A stretch of DNA of 64,000 bases, from assembly GCA_965276835.1 (NCBI GenBank), contig OZ255631.1, positions 496,001-560,000 on the forward strand, read 5' to 3'. The DNA is from BOG-932 sp965276835. GTDB lineage: Bacteria; Pseudomonadota; Alphaproteobacteria; BOG-932; Roseiterribacteraceae. Below are positions 26,972 to 35,804 of this stretch, piece by piece. The notes beneath the pieces were generated by a model. The model was not told the DNA's origin. It searched no databases and saw only the letters and a list, made by a program, of their open reading frames with translations. Both the position numbers and the translations under genes were made by a program. Position 1 is the stretch's first letter. Each line of letters opens with the position of its first letter.

Positions 26972-28080
26972 TGCTTGTTGCTTTCGGGTTCGTCTGAGCG
27001 CGCGGTGATGCGTGGCCATAGCGCGGCCCCACCACCGGCGCAAACTGCGCGCCCGATGATTTCCTGCCAATAGGCCTCGCCGCCGAATTCATCGCGCCAG
27101 GACCACAGCCGTCGGGTCGCGAAATGCAGCGAATGCTCTTGGGTGAAGCCCATCGCGCCGTGAACCTGATGGCAGATTTCGGCAACCTTGCCGGCCGCCT
27201 CGCCGGTTCGCGCTTTTGCGACCGCGGCAAAGAACAGAAAATCGGATCCCTCCGCTTCGGCCGCTGCCCGCGCGCACGCGGCCTCCGACGCCGCGAGATG
27301 TCCGGCGGCTTCCGCGAGCTGCTGCTGGATCGCCTGGAACTTCCCGATCGGCCGACCGAACTGCGTGCGTTCGCCGGCGTATTGTACCGACAGGTCGAGT
27401 GCGCGTCGCATCGCCCCGACCATTTGGAAGGCCCGCATCAGCGCACAGATCGGCAACACGCCATCGGCCAGGTTGGGCGGGGCACGCCTCACGAGGTCTG
27501 CGGGGACCACGATCCCCGTCACAACGATATCAGCCCTCGGTTCACCGGCAAGATTGGTGCTGACCGTGCTCCAGGTCATGAAACCGGGCAGCAAGACTAG
27601 GAAGCCGTCGCCATCGTCTCCCTGTGCGAAGACGACAATGTTTTTTGCGTACGACCCCCAGGGCACCGATCGGATGCTGCCGGTCAGCCGGTATCCGCCA
27701 TCGCAAGTCTCGATCGAGACGCGGTCGGTGGGATTGGTCGGGGCGAGAGAGGTAGGCCCCTCGAGCGGTGTTTCCATGACACCTGCCCAAAGCGCTTGGG
27801 CAACGATCGTCTCGGCGATGGGAAGCGGCACTGTGTGGTAACCCGCCAAGGCGAGAAGGTTACCCGTCGCGACCATCGCCAGGCCGATGCCGCCGCAATG
27901 CTCGGCCACCAGGGCAAGTGGCAATCCCGCCTCCTCGATGGGCGTCCAAATATCGGCCTGCCAATGTTCGCGTTCGCTGGCGGCCAGCAGTTTTGGGGAT
28001 ATCAAATCGCCGAACAGCCGGTCGGCCTGGTCATTGATGATGGCCGTCATGTCGTCGGAAGCAGCTATTTCGTAAGTCAT
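26968..28080 (-). CDS. acyl-CoA dehydrogenase family protein, subunit 1
   Basis: 370 residues, FAD-dependent acyl-CoA dehydrogenase fold. The GAMGFTQEHSLHF segment near the C-terminus is the QxxGGxGF/T region, and the protein is of the shorter FadE28-like kind. It overlaps the second dehydrogenase gene by four bases. In steroid side-chain catabolism adjacent ACAD genes like these encode alpha2-beta2 heterotetramers in which each subunit supplies part of the active site. That arrangement is inferred here from gene order only. Confidence 0.88.
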   Translation of the reverse strand: MTYEIAASDDMTAIINDQADRLFGDLISPKLLAASEREHWQADIWTPIEEAGLPLALVAEHCGGIGLAMVATGNLLALAGYHTVPLPIAETIVAQALWAGVMETPLEGPTSLAPTNPTDRVSIETCDGGYRLTGSIRSVPWGSYAKNIVVFAQGDDGDGFLVLLPGFMTWSTVSTNLAGEPRADIVVTGIVVPADLVRRAPPNLADGVLPICALMRAFQMVGAMRRALDLSVQYAGERTQFGRPIGKFQAIQQQLAEAAGHLAASEAACARAAAEAEGSDFLFFAAVAKARTGEAAGKVAEICHQVHGAMGFTQEHSLHFATRRLWSWRDEFGGEAYWQEIIGRAVCAGGGAALWPRITARSDEPESNKQ

Positions 28081-29228
28081 CGCAATCCCAATCCGCGTGC
28101 GATCATGCCGCGCAGGATTTCGCGCGTACCGCCGCGCAGCGTGAAAGAGGGGGCATTGAGGATGATCTGCGCCGCGGCTTGCGCAAAGATATCGCCCTCC
28201 CGATCCATGCTCGGTTCGACCGGCACCAGCCTTCGGGCAACTTCAGGGACGTCCCGCTCGAAGCTGGTGCCCACATCCTTGACCAGCGCGGCCTCTAGGT
28301 TCGGGCTCTCGCCTCGGTCCAGCAATTCGGCCACCGACAGCGACATGGTCAGCAATGAGACGAGATGCGCCACAAGCCGCCCGATTTCGACGGCTTGGCG
28401 GGCGTCGGGTTCGGTGCCGACCCGTCCGATCAATTCGACCAGTAGCCGGTAGTCCGATAGGAAACGGTCTGGTCCAGAACGCTCGAAGGCGAGTTCGCGG
28501 GTCACCATGTCCCACCCGCTGCCTTCGCGTCCGACCATCATGTCGCCGGGCACGAAAAAGTCGTCGAAGAAGACCTCATTGAACTCGTGAGCCCCGGCAA
28601 GATTGTAGATCGGCCGGATCTCGACGCCGGGCTGCGAGAGGTCGGCGATGAACTGGGTCAGGCCGCCATGGCGGCTCTCACCGGCGTCGCCCGTCCGGGC
28701 CAGCACGATCAGATAGTGGGCGTGATGTGCGTTCGAGGTCCAAATCTTGCTGCCGTTGATTAACCAGCCGTCATTGTGGCGGGTAGCCTTGGTGCGGACT
28801 GCCGCGAGATCTGAGCCCGAGTTCGGTTCGCTCATGCCGATACCGAAATAACATTCTCCATGGCAGATGCGCGGCAGGATTTCGCGCTTAGCGCGTTCGC
28901 TACCATGGGCAAGGATCTGTGGGCCCGACTGCCGGTCGGCGATCCAGTGGGCGAAGCTTGGCGCCCCGGCGGCGAGCATCTCGGCGGTGACGGCAAAGCG
29001 GGCGAGGCTGGACAGTTCGCGGCCGCCATAGGTCTTCGGCCACGTCATTCCAATAAAGCCGGCAGCCCCGGCGCGGCGGGAGAAGTCGGCGTCGAAGCTG
29101 CTCCATGAAGTCAAATGGGCCGGATAGCGCTGCTCTAGCAGTTCGCGGGTGAGAAAGTCCCGCGCCCGCGCGCGTTCGGCCAGCGCCTCGGCAGGAAGAC
29201 GCGGCGTGTCAAAGTTGAAGCTTTTCAT
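28077..29228 (-). CDS. acyl-CoA dehydrogenase, subunit 2
   Basis: 383 residues, first gene of the three-gene reverse operon. Visible ACAD motifs are YFGIGMSEPNSGSDLAAVRT (FAD/substrate region), GSKIWTSNAHHAHY, LVKDVGTSFERDV (FadE29-like) and the C-terminal RGGTREILRGMIARGLG. It oxidises an acyl-CoA to the 2-enoyl-CoA, passing electrons to ETF. It probably acts with the neighbouring ACAD and the crotonase on a branched or ring-derived acyl chain. Confidence 0.92.
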   Translation of the reverse strand: MKSFNFDTPRLPAEALAERARARDFLTRELLEQRYPAHLTSWSSFDADFSRRAGAAGFIGMTWPKTYGGRELSSLARFAVTAEMLAAGAPSFAHWIADRQSGPQILAHGSERAKREILPRICHGECYFGIGMSEPNSGSDLAAVRTKATRHNDGWLINGSKIWTSNAHHAHYLIVLARTGDAGESRHGGLTQFIADLSQPGVEIRPIYNLAGAHEFNEVFFDDFFVPGDMMVGREGSGWDMVTRELAFERSGPDRFLSDYRLLVELIGRVGTEPDARQAVEIGRLVAHLVSLLTMSLSVAELLDRGESPNLEAALVKDVGTSFERDVPEVARRLVPVEPSMDREGDIFAQAAAQIILNAPSFTLRGGTREILRGMIARGLGLR

Positions 29229-29562
29229 TCTGTTTCACGCGGTCACGAGAGGTGCAGGCGAGTGCTCTCTTGCGCAACCTCTGCCTCATGGGGTGTAGGA
29301 AACCGTGGCGTGCACAACAACGATATTCTGGGAGGTGCCGCGCCGCGATACTCAGCGTTCAGGTAAACGGTACGGCGAGCACCTAAGCCACCGCGGGAAC
29401 ACCGGTATCGTTTGCAGGCACGCGCGGGAGAGCGAAAAGGTACTTCGGAGAAATCACTTTAAGCGGACTGAGTTTTGATGGCTTGTGGCTCCAACCCGCC
29501 AATATTGCTCAAGATAGAGCGTTTGATGCAGGCGGTCAGAACGTCAAAGAGAAGTGCAAAAA
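29229..29562. promoter_or_regulatory. intergenic region between divergent genes
   Basis: 334 bp with promoters for the ACAD operon (reverse) and the putative dioxygenase (forward). It contains no credible ORF. Only a purine-rich AAAGAGAAG upstream of the forward start was recognised. Confidence 0.4.
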
Positions 29563-30624
29563 ATGGTTCACGACATCGCCTCAACCTTACGGCCGATTGC
29601 CGAGCCACGCGTCCTGGATGGAGTCTACTCCGACGACCAGCATCGCCGGATGGTCGACGTCGTACGTCGCAACGGCCCCTGGAGCCTGATCCTCGCGCAG
29701 CATTTCAAGTCGGCGGAAGAGGTGGTGGCGACTCTTTCCGGCGGTATGCCGGAAGGGGTGAAGCTTTCATTCGACATGTTTCTGACGCCCGTTTTCCGAG
29801 GATATTTCGCCAAGAATGGGACATGCCTTTATCCCGAGATCGAGGATACCTTCTACAATAGTAGTTTCCTCGATCTGGCGCGCTCTTACTGGGGCGCGAA
29901 ATATGCCCGACCGGAATCGATGCTCTTCAATATTCAGGGGCCGGCTGGCAGCCATGATCCCGCCCATCTCGACGCCACGAGCTTTCGTGGAATCACCATG
30001 AAAGACACACCGATCTGGCTCATGAACACCATGAACAAGTCGGGTCTGTTTGCCCATTGGCTCAATCGCAAGGCGCAGGTCATTACCTGGTTCTACCAGG
30101 GCCGGATCGGCGGCGGTTTCACATATTGGCCGCAAGGCCCTTTGGAACACCCCAAGCGGTTGCCTGCACCGATGTGGAATCGTGGCGTGGTCGTCCAGAA
30201 CGAGATGATGTACCACCGCGGCGAGCCGAATGGTCCGGAGGCAATGCGCTTTCCGAGGGGCTTGGCGTTCAACTCACAGTTTGGGGCAAACCCGGACCGC
30301 GAAGATTGGCAGGTCACCACTGACGGTCACGTGATCCAGACAATCCCGCCCAAGGAGATGCGCTTTCTCGTGCATTGGGGCGCCGAGATTTATATGGATA
30401 TGGATGAATTGAAGGTCGTGATGGACGGAACCGACGACCTGACGCATGAGCGGGTCTTCGATATGTTCATCGCCGATCTGCGGGCGAGGGGTGTCGCTTT
30501 TCCTATTCCGTCCGACCCCCTGACTGATACAGCCTTCATCCGACTGCTCAATAAGACCTACGATGTCGGTACGCCACGGATCTATCCGGCCGAAGCGCCT
30601 GGGCCGCAGCAGACGGCGGCCTGA
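29563..30624 (+). CDS. uncharacterised protein, possible Fe(II)/2-oxoglutarate-type oxygenase
   Basis: 353 residues, no signal peptide. I do not recognise a named family. HLDATSFRG gives an HxD pair in the middle, and MYHRGEP supplies a later histidine about 95 residues on, followed by an arginine-containing stretch (NPDRED). This is the spacing of the HxD...H facial triad in jelly-roll Fe(II) oxygenases such as phytanoyl-CoA hydroxylase relatives. It is aromatic-rich (WFYQGRIGGGFTYWPQG). It stands between the ACAD operon and unit C and could hydroxylate the same substrate. A GTG at 29554 is an alternative start. Confidence 0.6.
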   Translation: MVHDIASTLRPIAEPRVLDGVYSDDQHRRMVDVVRRNGPWSLILAQHFKSAEEVVATLSGGMPEGVKLSFDMFLTPVFRGYFAKNGTCLYPEIEDTFYNSSFLDLARSYWGAKYARPESMLFNIQGPAGSHDPAHLDATSFRGITMKDTPIWLMNTMNKSGLFAHWLNRKAQVITWFYQGRIGGGFTYWPQGPLEHPKRLPAPMWNRGVVVQNEMMYHRGEPNGPEAMRFPRGLAFNSQFGANPDREDWQVTTDGHVIQTIPPKEMRFLVHWGAEIYMDMDELKVVMDGTDDLTHERVFDMFIADLRARGVAFPIPSDPLTDTAFIRLLNKTYDVGTPRIYPAEAPGPQQTAA

Positions 30625-30904
30625 GCCGAGCCTACCTAGAGTTAAAAACGGGGTATTTAGCCTGTCCTAAGGACGGCGGCTGTTCGAGCCATATTCCCGT
30701 TTGACGGACTTGTGTTGGCGCCGCCAGGAACCGGCCGAGCGTGTCCATGCGCCGCATATCGATGCTGAGGGTATCAGCAACTGCTACGCCTTTCGGGCGC
30801 GCGGCGTAAATGAGTTTAATCAGTTGAGTTCCTGTAGCTTCCCTGCCGTAACGTCACCGTATCAGCATTTCAGCGTTAAGAAATCGAAGCCGGGGGAAGT
30901 CGTT

Positions 30905-32128
30905 ATGGAAAGCCGGACTAAACGAGCGCTGTTAGTGGTTCGGGCCGGCCTGGCCGGCGGCGTTCTTGGAGCCGTCACTCTGTCCGCGTCGATCCAGGCG
31001 GCGCCAGAATCGTCCGGTACCGATCGGGGCTTTGTTGTCACAAGTTTTTACTATGCAAACGAGGGCGGCGGCCCCGAAGCATGCCCGGAAGGGATGACGG
31101 TCTCGTCAAGGGACATTTATCTCGCGAGCCTGCCGCCAGCTGAGCGCGCCGAGATGAGCAAGGTCGAAAAGATCAACAGTCTCTACGGGATTTCTATCCG
31201 CACCAAGGATAGGAGGAGCCTCTGCGCCGATCCGACCTTGGTCCCCGATCCGCATATGCGGACAGTTCAGGGAGGGATGGCGTTCGGCATCAATTTGGAC
31301 GGAACCAACGACGGCCACCCGACCGCAAACAGCTGCGCCCACGAGAAGTTCTCTAGTCCGTCGGGCGTGCCAGCCGTCGACAACCAGTTTTACCGGGTGA
31401 TGGGCTGCGTTCCAGGTTATCGGCCCAAGGGAATCGACGAACAGTACAAGGCTGCCGCCTATCGAAGCGGCGAATATACGATTCTGATCAATGTGGAGGG
31501 CTTGAAGCCCGGCCGCGCCGATGGTGACGTAAAGGTCGGAATCTATTCGAGCGCTAATCCGGCACTCTTCTCGGCAAGCGGTGCGCCGATCCCGAACGCC
31601 AGCCTTACCGTGCATCAGAATCCGCATTTCCGCACGGTCGCCAAAGGCCGGATCGTTGATGGGGTTTTGACCACCGACCCCGTCGATCTCTCGCTCTACC
31701 ACACGGTCGGACGGCCATCCGAGATTTCTCTAAAGGGAGCGAGGCTCCGGCTCGAACTTCTGCCCGACGGCCGCGCGAAGGGTTTGCTCGCAGGCTATCA
31801 GGATGTCGATTTTCTCTACCGACACCAATTCGATCTCGGCACTCCCAATAGCTCAGACCAGATCCGGATGGTCGTGGCTGGGGCAGCCGCGGCGGAAAGC
31901 GGGTATGACTGCCCCGGCGTCAATTATGCTTTGAAGCGCTTTGCCGATGGCTATCCCGACCCGAAATCCGGTCAATGCACCGCAGTTTCGTCGGCGTTCC
32001 GAATCGAAGCCGTTCCGGCCTTTGTGATCCAGCCTGTAAGCGGCGAGGCAGGCACAACGCGAACGGCCGAGGTCGATTCGGCCTACACCGGAAGGATTGG
32101 GCGTTGGCTTCGGAAGTTGGGCCTGTGA
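30905..32128 (+). CDS. exported protein X of unit C, unknown function
   Basis: 407-residue paralog of the first gene in units A, B and D, nearest to A (shared GMTxSxRD...LPPA-(D/E)-R). The signal reads RALLVVRAGLAGGVLGAVTL with cleavage near IQA-A. Family landmarks are SFYYANEG, CPEGMTVS, MAFGINLDG, AVDNQFYRVMGC, DGDVKVGIY, and the C-terminal DCPGVNYALKRFADGYPDP with EAVPAFVIQ. GGGGGAAG precedes the ATG. Its stop overlaps the next GTG start (GTGA). No activity is known. Confidence 0.82.
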   Translation: MESRTKRALLVVRAGLAGGVLGAVTLSASIQAAPESSGTDRGFVVTSFYYANEGGGPEACPEGMTVSSRDIYLASLPPAERAEMSKVEKINSLYGISIRTKDRRSLCADPTLVPDPHMRTVQGGMAFGINLDGTNDGHPTANSCAHEKFSSPSGVPAVDNQFYRVMGCVPGYRPKGIDEQYKAAAYRSGEYTILINVEGLKPGRADGDVKVGIYSSANPALFSASGAPIPNASLTVHQNPHFRTVAKGRIVDGVLTTDPVDLSLYHTVGRPSEISLKGARLRLELLPDGRAKGLLAGYQDVDFLYRHQFDLGTPNSSDQIRMVVAGAAAAESGYDCPGVNYALKRFADGYPDPKSGQCTAVSSAFRIEAVPAFVIQPVSGEAGTTRTAEVDSAYTGRIGRWLRKLGL

Positions 32129-33783
32129 TCGTCGGTAGGACATTGTCTCCGCGGGTACTGCCGGCGCTGCTTGTCGCCGTCACGCTGGCGGCGGCTGGAT
32201 GCGGGCAGGACGATGCCCCGCCCTCCAACGGCGGCCCGCTTGTTTTGCGGCGTCTGTCGGAAGATCAATATCGGCAAAGCATCGCCGACATTTTTGGGCC
32301 GGACATTAAAGTCACCGGCCGTTTCGAGCCGGATGTCCGCAAGAACGGCCTGCTCGCGGTGGGCGCAGGCGCCGTTACGGTTACGCCGTCTGGATTTGAG
32401 CAATATGACGCGAGGGCAATCGCAATCGCCGCCCAGGTCGTTGATGAGGGCCATCGCGCAAAGCTGGTTCCCTGCCGCCCGGTGTCGCCGAAGTTGCCGG
32501 ACGACGGCTGTGCGGCGCAATTCCTGCGTCATTACGGACGCCTGTTGTTTCGCCAGCCGATGTCCGAGAAGAAGCTGCAGCAGCGTATCGGCGATGCGAA
32601 CCGCGCGACCGGGTCTACGGGAGACTTCTATGTGGGCCTTCAATTCGCGTTGACGCCGATGCTCTATGCGCCGGAGTTTCTTTTCAGGGTGGAAGCGTCC
32701 GAGCCAGACCCCGGGCGCACGGGCGCGGCACGGCTCGACGGCTTCTCTAAAGCATCGCGCCTCAGCTTCCTGCTTTGGAACACCACGCCCGACGAGGAAT
32801 TATTGACCGCCGCCGAGCACGGCGACCTGGAAAGCCGCAAAGGGCTGTCTCGGCAAGTCGATCGCATGCTGACCTCGCCGAGGCTCGAAAACGGGATGCG
32901 GGCTTTTCTGTCCGATTTTCTGGGTTTTGACGAGTTCGACACACTTGCCAAGGATCCGGTGCTTTATCCCGCCTTCAACCAGCACGTCGCGGCCGATGCC
33001 AAGGAACAGGTGCTTCGTACCGCCATCGATCTGCTGATGACCCGCAACGGCGATTATCGCGATCTCTTCACGACGCGACGTACTTTCCTGACTCGATCGC
33101 TGGGACCCGTATATGCCGTTCCGGTCCGCGCCGAGACCGGTTGGGAGGCGCACGAATTTCCGGCTGACGATCCTCGCGTCGGTCTTTTGACCGAGGTCGG
33201 TTTCACCGCGCTGCATTCGCATCCGGGCCGCAGCTCGCCTACTTTGCGCGGCAAGGCCATTCGCGAACTGATATTGTGCGAGCCGGTCCCCGCACCGCCG
33301 GCCAACGTAAATTTCGCGCTGGTCCAGGATACCAGCAATCCACGCTTCCGCACCGCCCGTGACCGGCTCACGGCCCACCGCGCCAATCCGACCTGCGCAG
33401 GCTGTCACAAGATTATGGATCCTCTCGGCCTTGCACTGGAAAATTTCGATGCCTTAGGAGCTTACCGGGCTCGGGAGAACGATGCTGCGATCGATACAAG
33501 CGGCGATCTTGACGGGATAAAGTTCGCCGATTCTCCTGGCCTCGGCCAGGCGATGCACGACAATCCGGCCACGGTTTCCTGTCTGGTCGGCAGTCTCTAC
33601 CGCTATGCGACTGGACGGATGATCGATAAGGCCGAGCAGCCCTGGCAGAAATGGCTTGAACAGCGCTTCGCCGCTGACGGCTATCGGATCCCCGATTTAC
33701 TGCGGCGGATAGCGACTAGCGACGCTTTCTTTGCCGTTTCACCGGATATCCACGCAACCCCCGTAAAAGAGGCGATGGAATGA
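32125..33783 (+). CDS. DUF1592-family CxxCH lipoprotein, unit C
   Basis: 552 residues from a GTG start overlapping the previous gene. The leader ends in lipobox AAGC (Cys26), so like the unit A copy it is lipid-anchored. The domain series is RRLSEDQYRQSIADIFG, YGRLLFRQPMSEKKL, KASRLSFLLWNTTPDEELL, CAGCHKIMDPLGLALENF (about 424-428), LYRYATGRM. The frame is open far upstream (31975), but that segment overlaps the X gene and has no conserved residues. Coupled to the DUF1552 gene by an ATGA overlap. Confidence 0.88.
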   Translation: MIVGRTLSPRVLPALLVAVTLAAAGCGQDDAPPSNGGPLVLRRLSEDQYRQSIADIFGPDIKVTGRFEPDVRKNGLLAVGAGAVTVTPSGFEQYDARAIAIAAQVVDEGHRAKLVPCRPVSPKLPDDGCAAQFLRHYGRLLFRQPMSEKKLQQRIGDANRATGSTGDFYVGLQFALTPMLYAPEFLFRVEASEPDPGRTGAARLDGFSKASRLSFLLWNTTPDEELLTAAEHGDLESRKGLSRQVDRMLTSPRLENGMRAFLSDFLGFDEFDTLAKDPVLYPAFNQHVAADAKEQVLRTAIDLLMTRNGDYRDLFTTRRTFLTRSLGPVYAVPVRAETGWEAHEFPADDPRVGLLTEVGFTALHSHPGRSSPTLRGKAIRELILCEPVPAPPANVNFALVQDTSNPRFRTARDRLTAHRANPTCAGCHKIMDPLGLALENFDALGAYRARENDAAIDTSGDLDGIKFADSPGLGQAMHDNPATVSCLVGSLYRYATGRMIDKAEQPWQKWLEQRFAADGYRIPDLLRRIATSDAFFAVSPDIHATPVKEAME

Positions 33784-35111
33784 TTTCCAATCTCAGCCGC
33801 AGGTCGCTCCTGCGAACTGCGCTGCGCGGTGCGGGAGTTACGGTCGCGCTGCCTTTTCTCGACTGCTTTTTGAATGATAGCGGGACCGCGCTCGCTGCCG
33901 GCGGGGCTCTGCCAATCCGCTTCGGAACCTGGTTTTGGGGATGCGGGATGACGGCAGCGCGCTGGATACCTAAAACCAACGGACCTGGCTACGAAGTCAC
34001 GCCTGAACTCAAGGACATGGCTGCGTTCCGCGACCAAGTCAGCATTTTGACCAATTTCGACGTGATCCTCGATGGCTCTCCGAACATGGCCCATATCAGC
34101 GGTCCGATAGGATTCAGGACGGGGGCGCTTCCGGGCAGCGGCGCAGATCTGCCGTCATTCGATGTCCTTATCGCCGACGTGATCGGCGTGAACAGCCGTT
34201 TCCGTTCGCTTGAAGTCGCCTGCACCGGCGACCCCAAGCATAGCTACAGTCAACGCAGCGCAGCTGTCTCTAATGCCTCGGAAACCTCACCGGTCGCCTT
34301 GTACACGCGCATCTTTGGGCCGGAATTTCAGGATCCGAATGCCGCGGACTTCAAGCCTGATCCGAAGGTCATACTGCGCAAGAGTGTGTTGTCCGAAGTG
34401 CGCGACGATCGCGACGATCTGATCAAGCGGGTGGGTGCCGCCGATCGGGTGCGGCTCGATCAGTATTTTACGTCGCTGAGGCAGCTCGAGCAGCAACTCG
34501 AGCTCCAGCTTCAGAAACCGCCGCCGGCCCTAGCCTGCGCCATCCCACCCAAACCGAAGGAGATGGAGGTCGGCTCCGAGATCGAGCAAGTCGTCGCGAC
34601 CCACGGTCTGATGACGCAACTCGTCGCGATGGCCTTGGCATGCAACCAGACTCGCGCCTTCAACGTCGTTTTCTCGAATTCGTCGTCAGTACTGCGTCGA
34701 AACGGTACGAACACAACGCACCACCAGCTGACCCACGAAGAGCCGATCGACGAAAAACTCGGCTACCAGCCGGAGGCCACCTATTACCTAGGGCGCAGCA
34801 TGGCGGCGTGGGGCACGTTCCTCGAAACCCTCGCGGCTGTCCGTGAAGGTGACGGAACGCTTTTGGACAACAGCATGGTGTTGGCACACTCCTGCACGTC
34901 GTTCGCCAAGACCCACGCGATCGAAGGCCTGCCAGCCATGATCGCAGGCAAGGCCGGCGGCCGGCTCAAGCCGGGCAGCCATGTCGATGGCAATGGGACG
35001 CCAGCGACGCGCGTCGGATTTACCGCGATGCAGATCATGGGCGTGCCCACGGATCGTTGGGGACAAAAATCGATGATGGTTACCAAACCGGTCAACGAGA
35101 TCATCGTTTGA
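33780..35111 (+). CDS. DUF1552-family Tat-exported protein, unit C
   Basis: 443 residues, Tat leader SRRSLLRTALRGAGVTVALP followed by FLDCFL. Core motifs are FGTWFWGCGM, VRLDQYFTSLRQLEQQLE, the histidine motif THHQLTHEEPID and the C-terminal LAHSCTSFAKTH with AGKAGGRLKPGSH. Clearly sister to the unit A copy. A role as a periplasmic metallohydrolase-like partner of the DUF1592 protein is only inference. It is followed after 76 bp by an exported VOC gene. Confidence 0.88.
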   Translation: MISNLSRRSLLRTALRGAGVTVALPFLDCFLNDSGTALAAGGALPIRFGTWFWGCGMTAARWIPKTNGPGYEVTPELKDMAAFRDQVSILTNFDVILDGSPNMAHISGPIGFRTGALPGSGADLPSFDVLIADVIGVNSRFRSLEVACTGDPKHSYSQRSAAVSNASETSPVALYTRIFGPEFQDPNAADFKPDPKVILRKSVLSEVRDDRDDLIKRVGAADRVRLDQYFTSLRQLEQQLELQLQKPPPALACAIPPKPKEMEVGSEIEQVVATHGLMTQLVAMALACNQTRAFNVVFSNSSSVLRRNGTNTTHHQLTHEEPIDEKLGYQPEATYYLGRSMAAWGTFLETLAAVREGDGTLLDNSMVLAHSCTSFAKTHAIEGLPAMIAGKAGGRLKPGSHVDGNGTPATRVGFTAMQIMGVPTDRWGQKSMMVTKPVNEIIV

Positions 35112-35187
35112 GAGCGATCACAGCCTGACGTTTGCTGACGTTTAAAGGTGTGTAGCCGTGAACACGAAATTTTGGGAGGAAACGAAC

Positions 35188-35676
35188 TTGAAGCAATATC
35201 TGATGTTGGCACTGACGGTGAGCATGGTGGGGATAGCTGCCGGGGCGGTTGCGGATCCAGCTCAAAAACAGACGCCGCCGGCTGGCTACGGTCAGAAACT
35301 CAGCCTTGGCTTTACCAAATTTGTCGTGTCCGACATGGATCGCGCGATTCAGTATTACACGACTATCGGGATGAAAGAGACTTTTCGCTACAAGACGCCC
35401 GCGCTGCTCGAAGTCAATATGAAGTTCGACGGCGACACGGAACCGACTCTCGTGCTGCAGAAATATTCGGATAACCGAAAGATCGAGATCGGCACTGCGT
35501 ATGGGAATCTCGGGATTGTGACGCCGGACATCAAGGGCCTCTTTGCGAGACTCGCGGCGATCGGTTTCAAGCCGATGGCCCCGCCGCATGAAATGACCGA
35601 CCTCGGTATCATCGTTGGCATGACGAAGGATTTTGATGGTCGTCAGCTTGAGATTGTCGAAATGCTCAAGAAATAG
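35188..35676 (+). CDS. exported VOC-superfamily protein
   Basis: 162 residues: a signal (KQYLMLALTVSMVGIAAGAVA) and a VOC domain opening with LSLGFTKFVVSDMDRAIQYY, a typical glyoxalase betaalphabeta start, and ending GRQLEIVEML with the glutamate metal-ligand position. TTG is chosen because GGGAGGA stands 7 bases upstream; a GTG at 35158 in the same frame is the alternative and would give a poor signal. With the VOC gene before TonB receptor 1, it is one of two exported VOC proteins in the window. Confidence 0.75.
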   Translation: MKQYLMLALTVSMVGIAAGAVADPAQKQTPPAGYGQKLSLGFTKFVVSDMDRAIQYYTTIGMKETFRYKTPALLEVNMKFDGDTEPTLVLQKYSDNRKIEIGTAYGNLGIVTPDIKGLFARLAAIGFKPMAPPHEMTDLGIIVGMTKDFDGRQLEIVEMLKK

Positions 35677-35767
35677 TTTCGTGGTCCAACTCGAGCCGTG
35701 CAGTGCCTTGGAGCGACGCCCCAAGGCGGCGGCTAATGAGCAGGCCGCACCCACATTGATTGATAAT

Positions 35768-35778
35768 TGGTCAGACGA
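35768..35778. promoter_or_regulatory. GntR/FadR-like half-palindromic site
   Basis: TGGTCAGACGA fits TNGTCNGACNA, a form of the TNGTNNNACNA operator pattern of FadR-type GntR regulators. It lies 27 bp before the start codon of the CxxCH propeller gene. Similar sites are at 55046, 58551 and 62953. The function is inferred. Confidence 0.35.
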
Positions 35779-35804
35779 ATAAGCCGTATTGGGGAAGCAT
35801 CACG

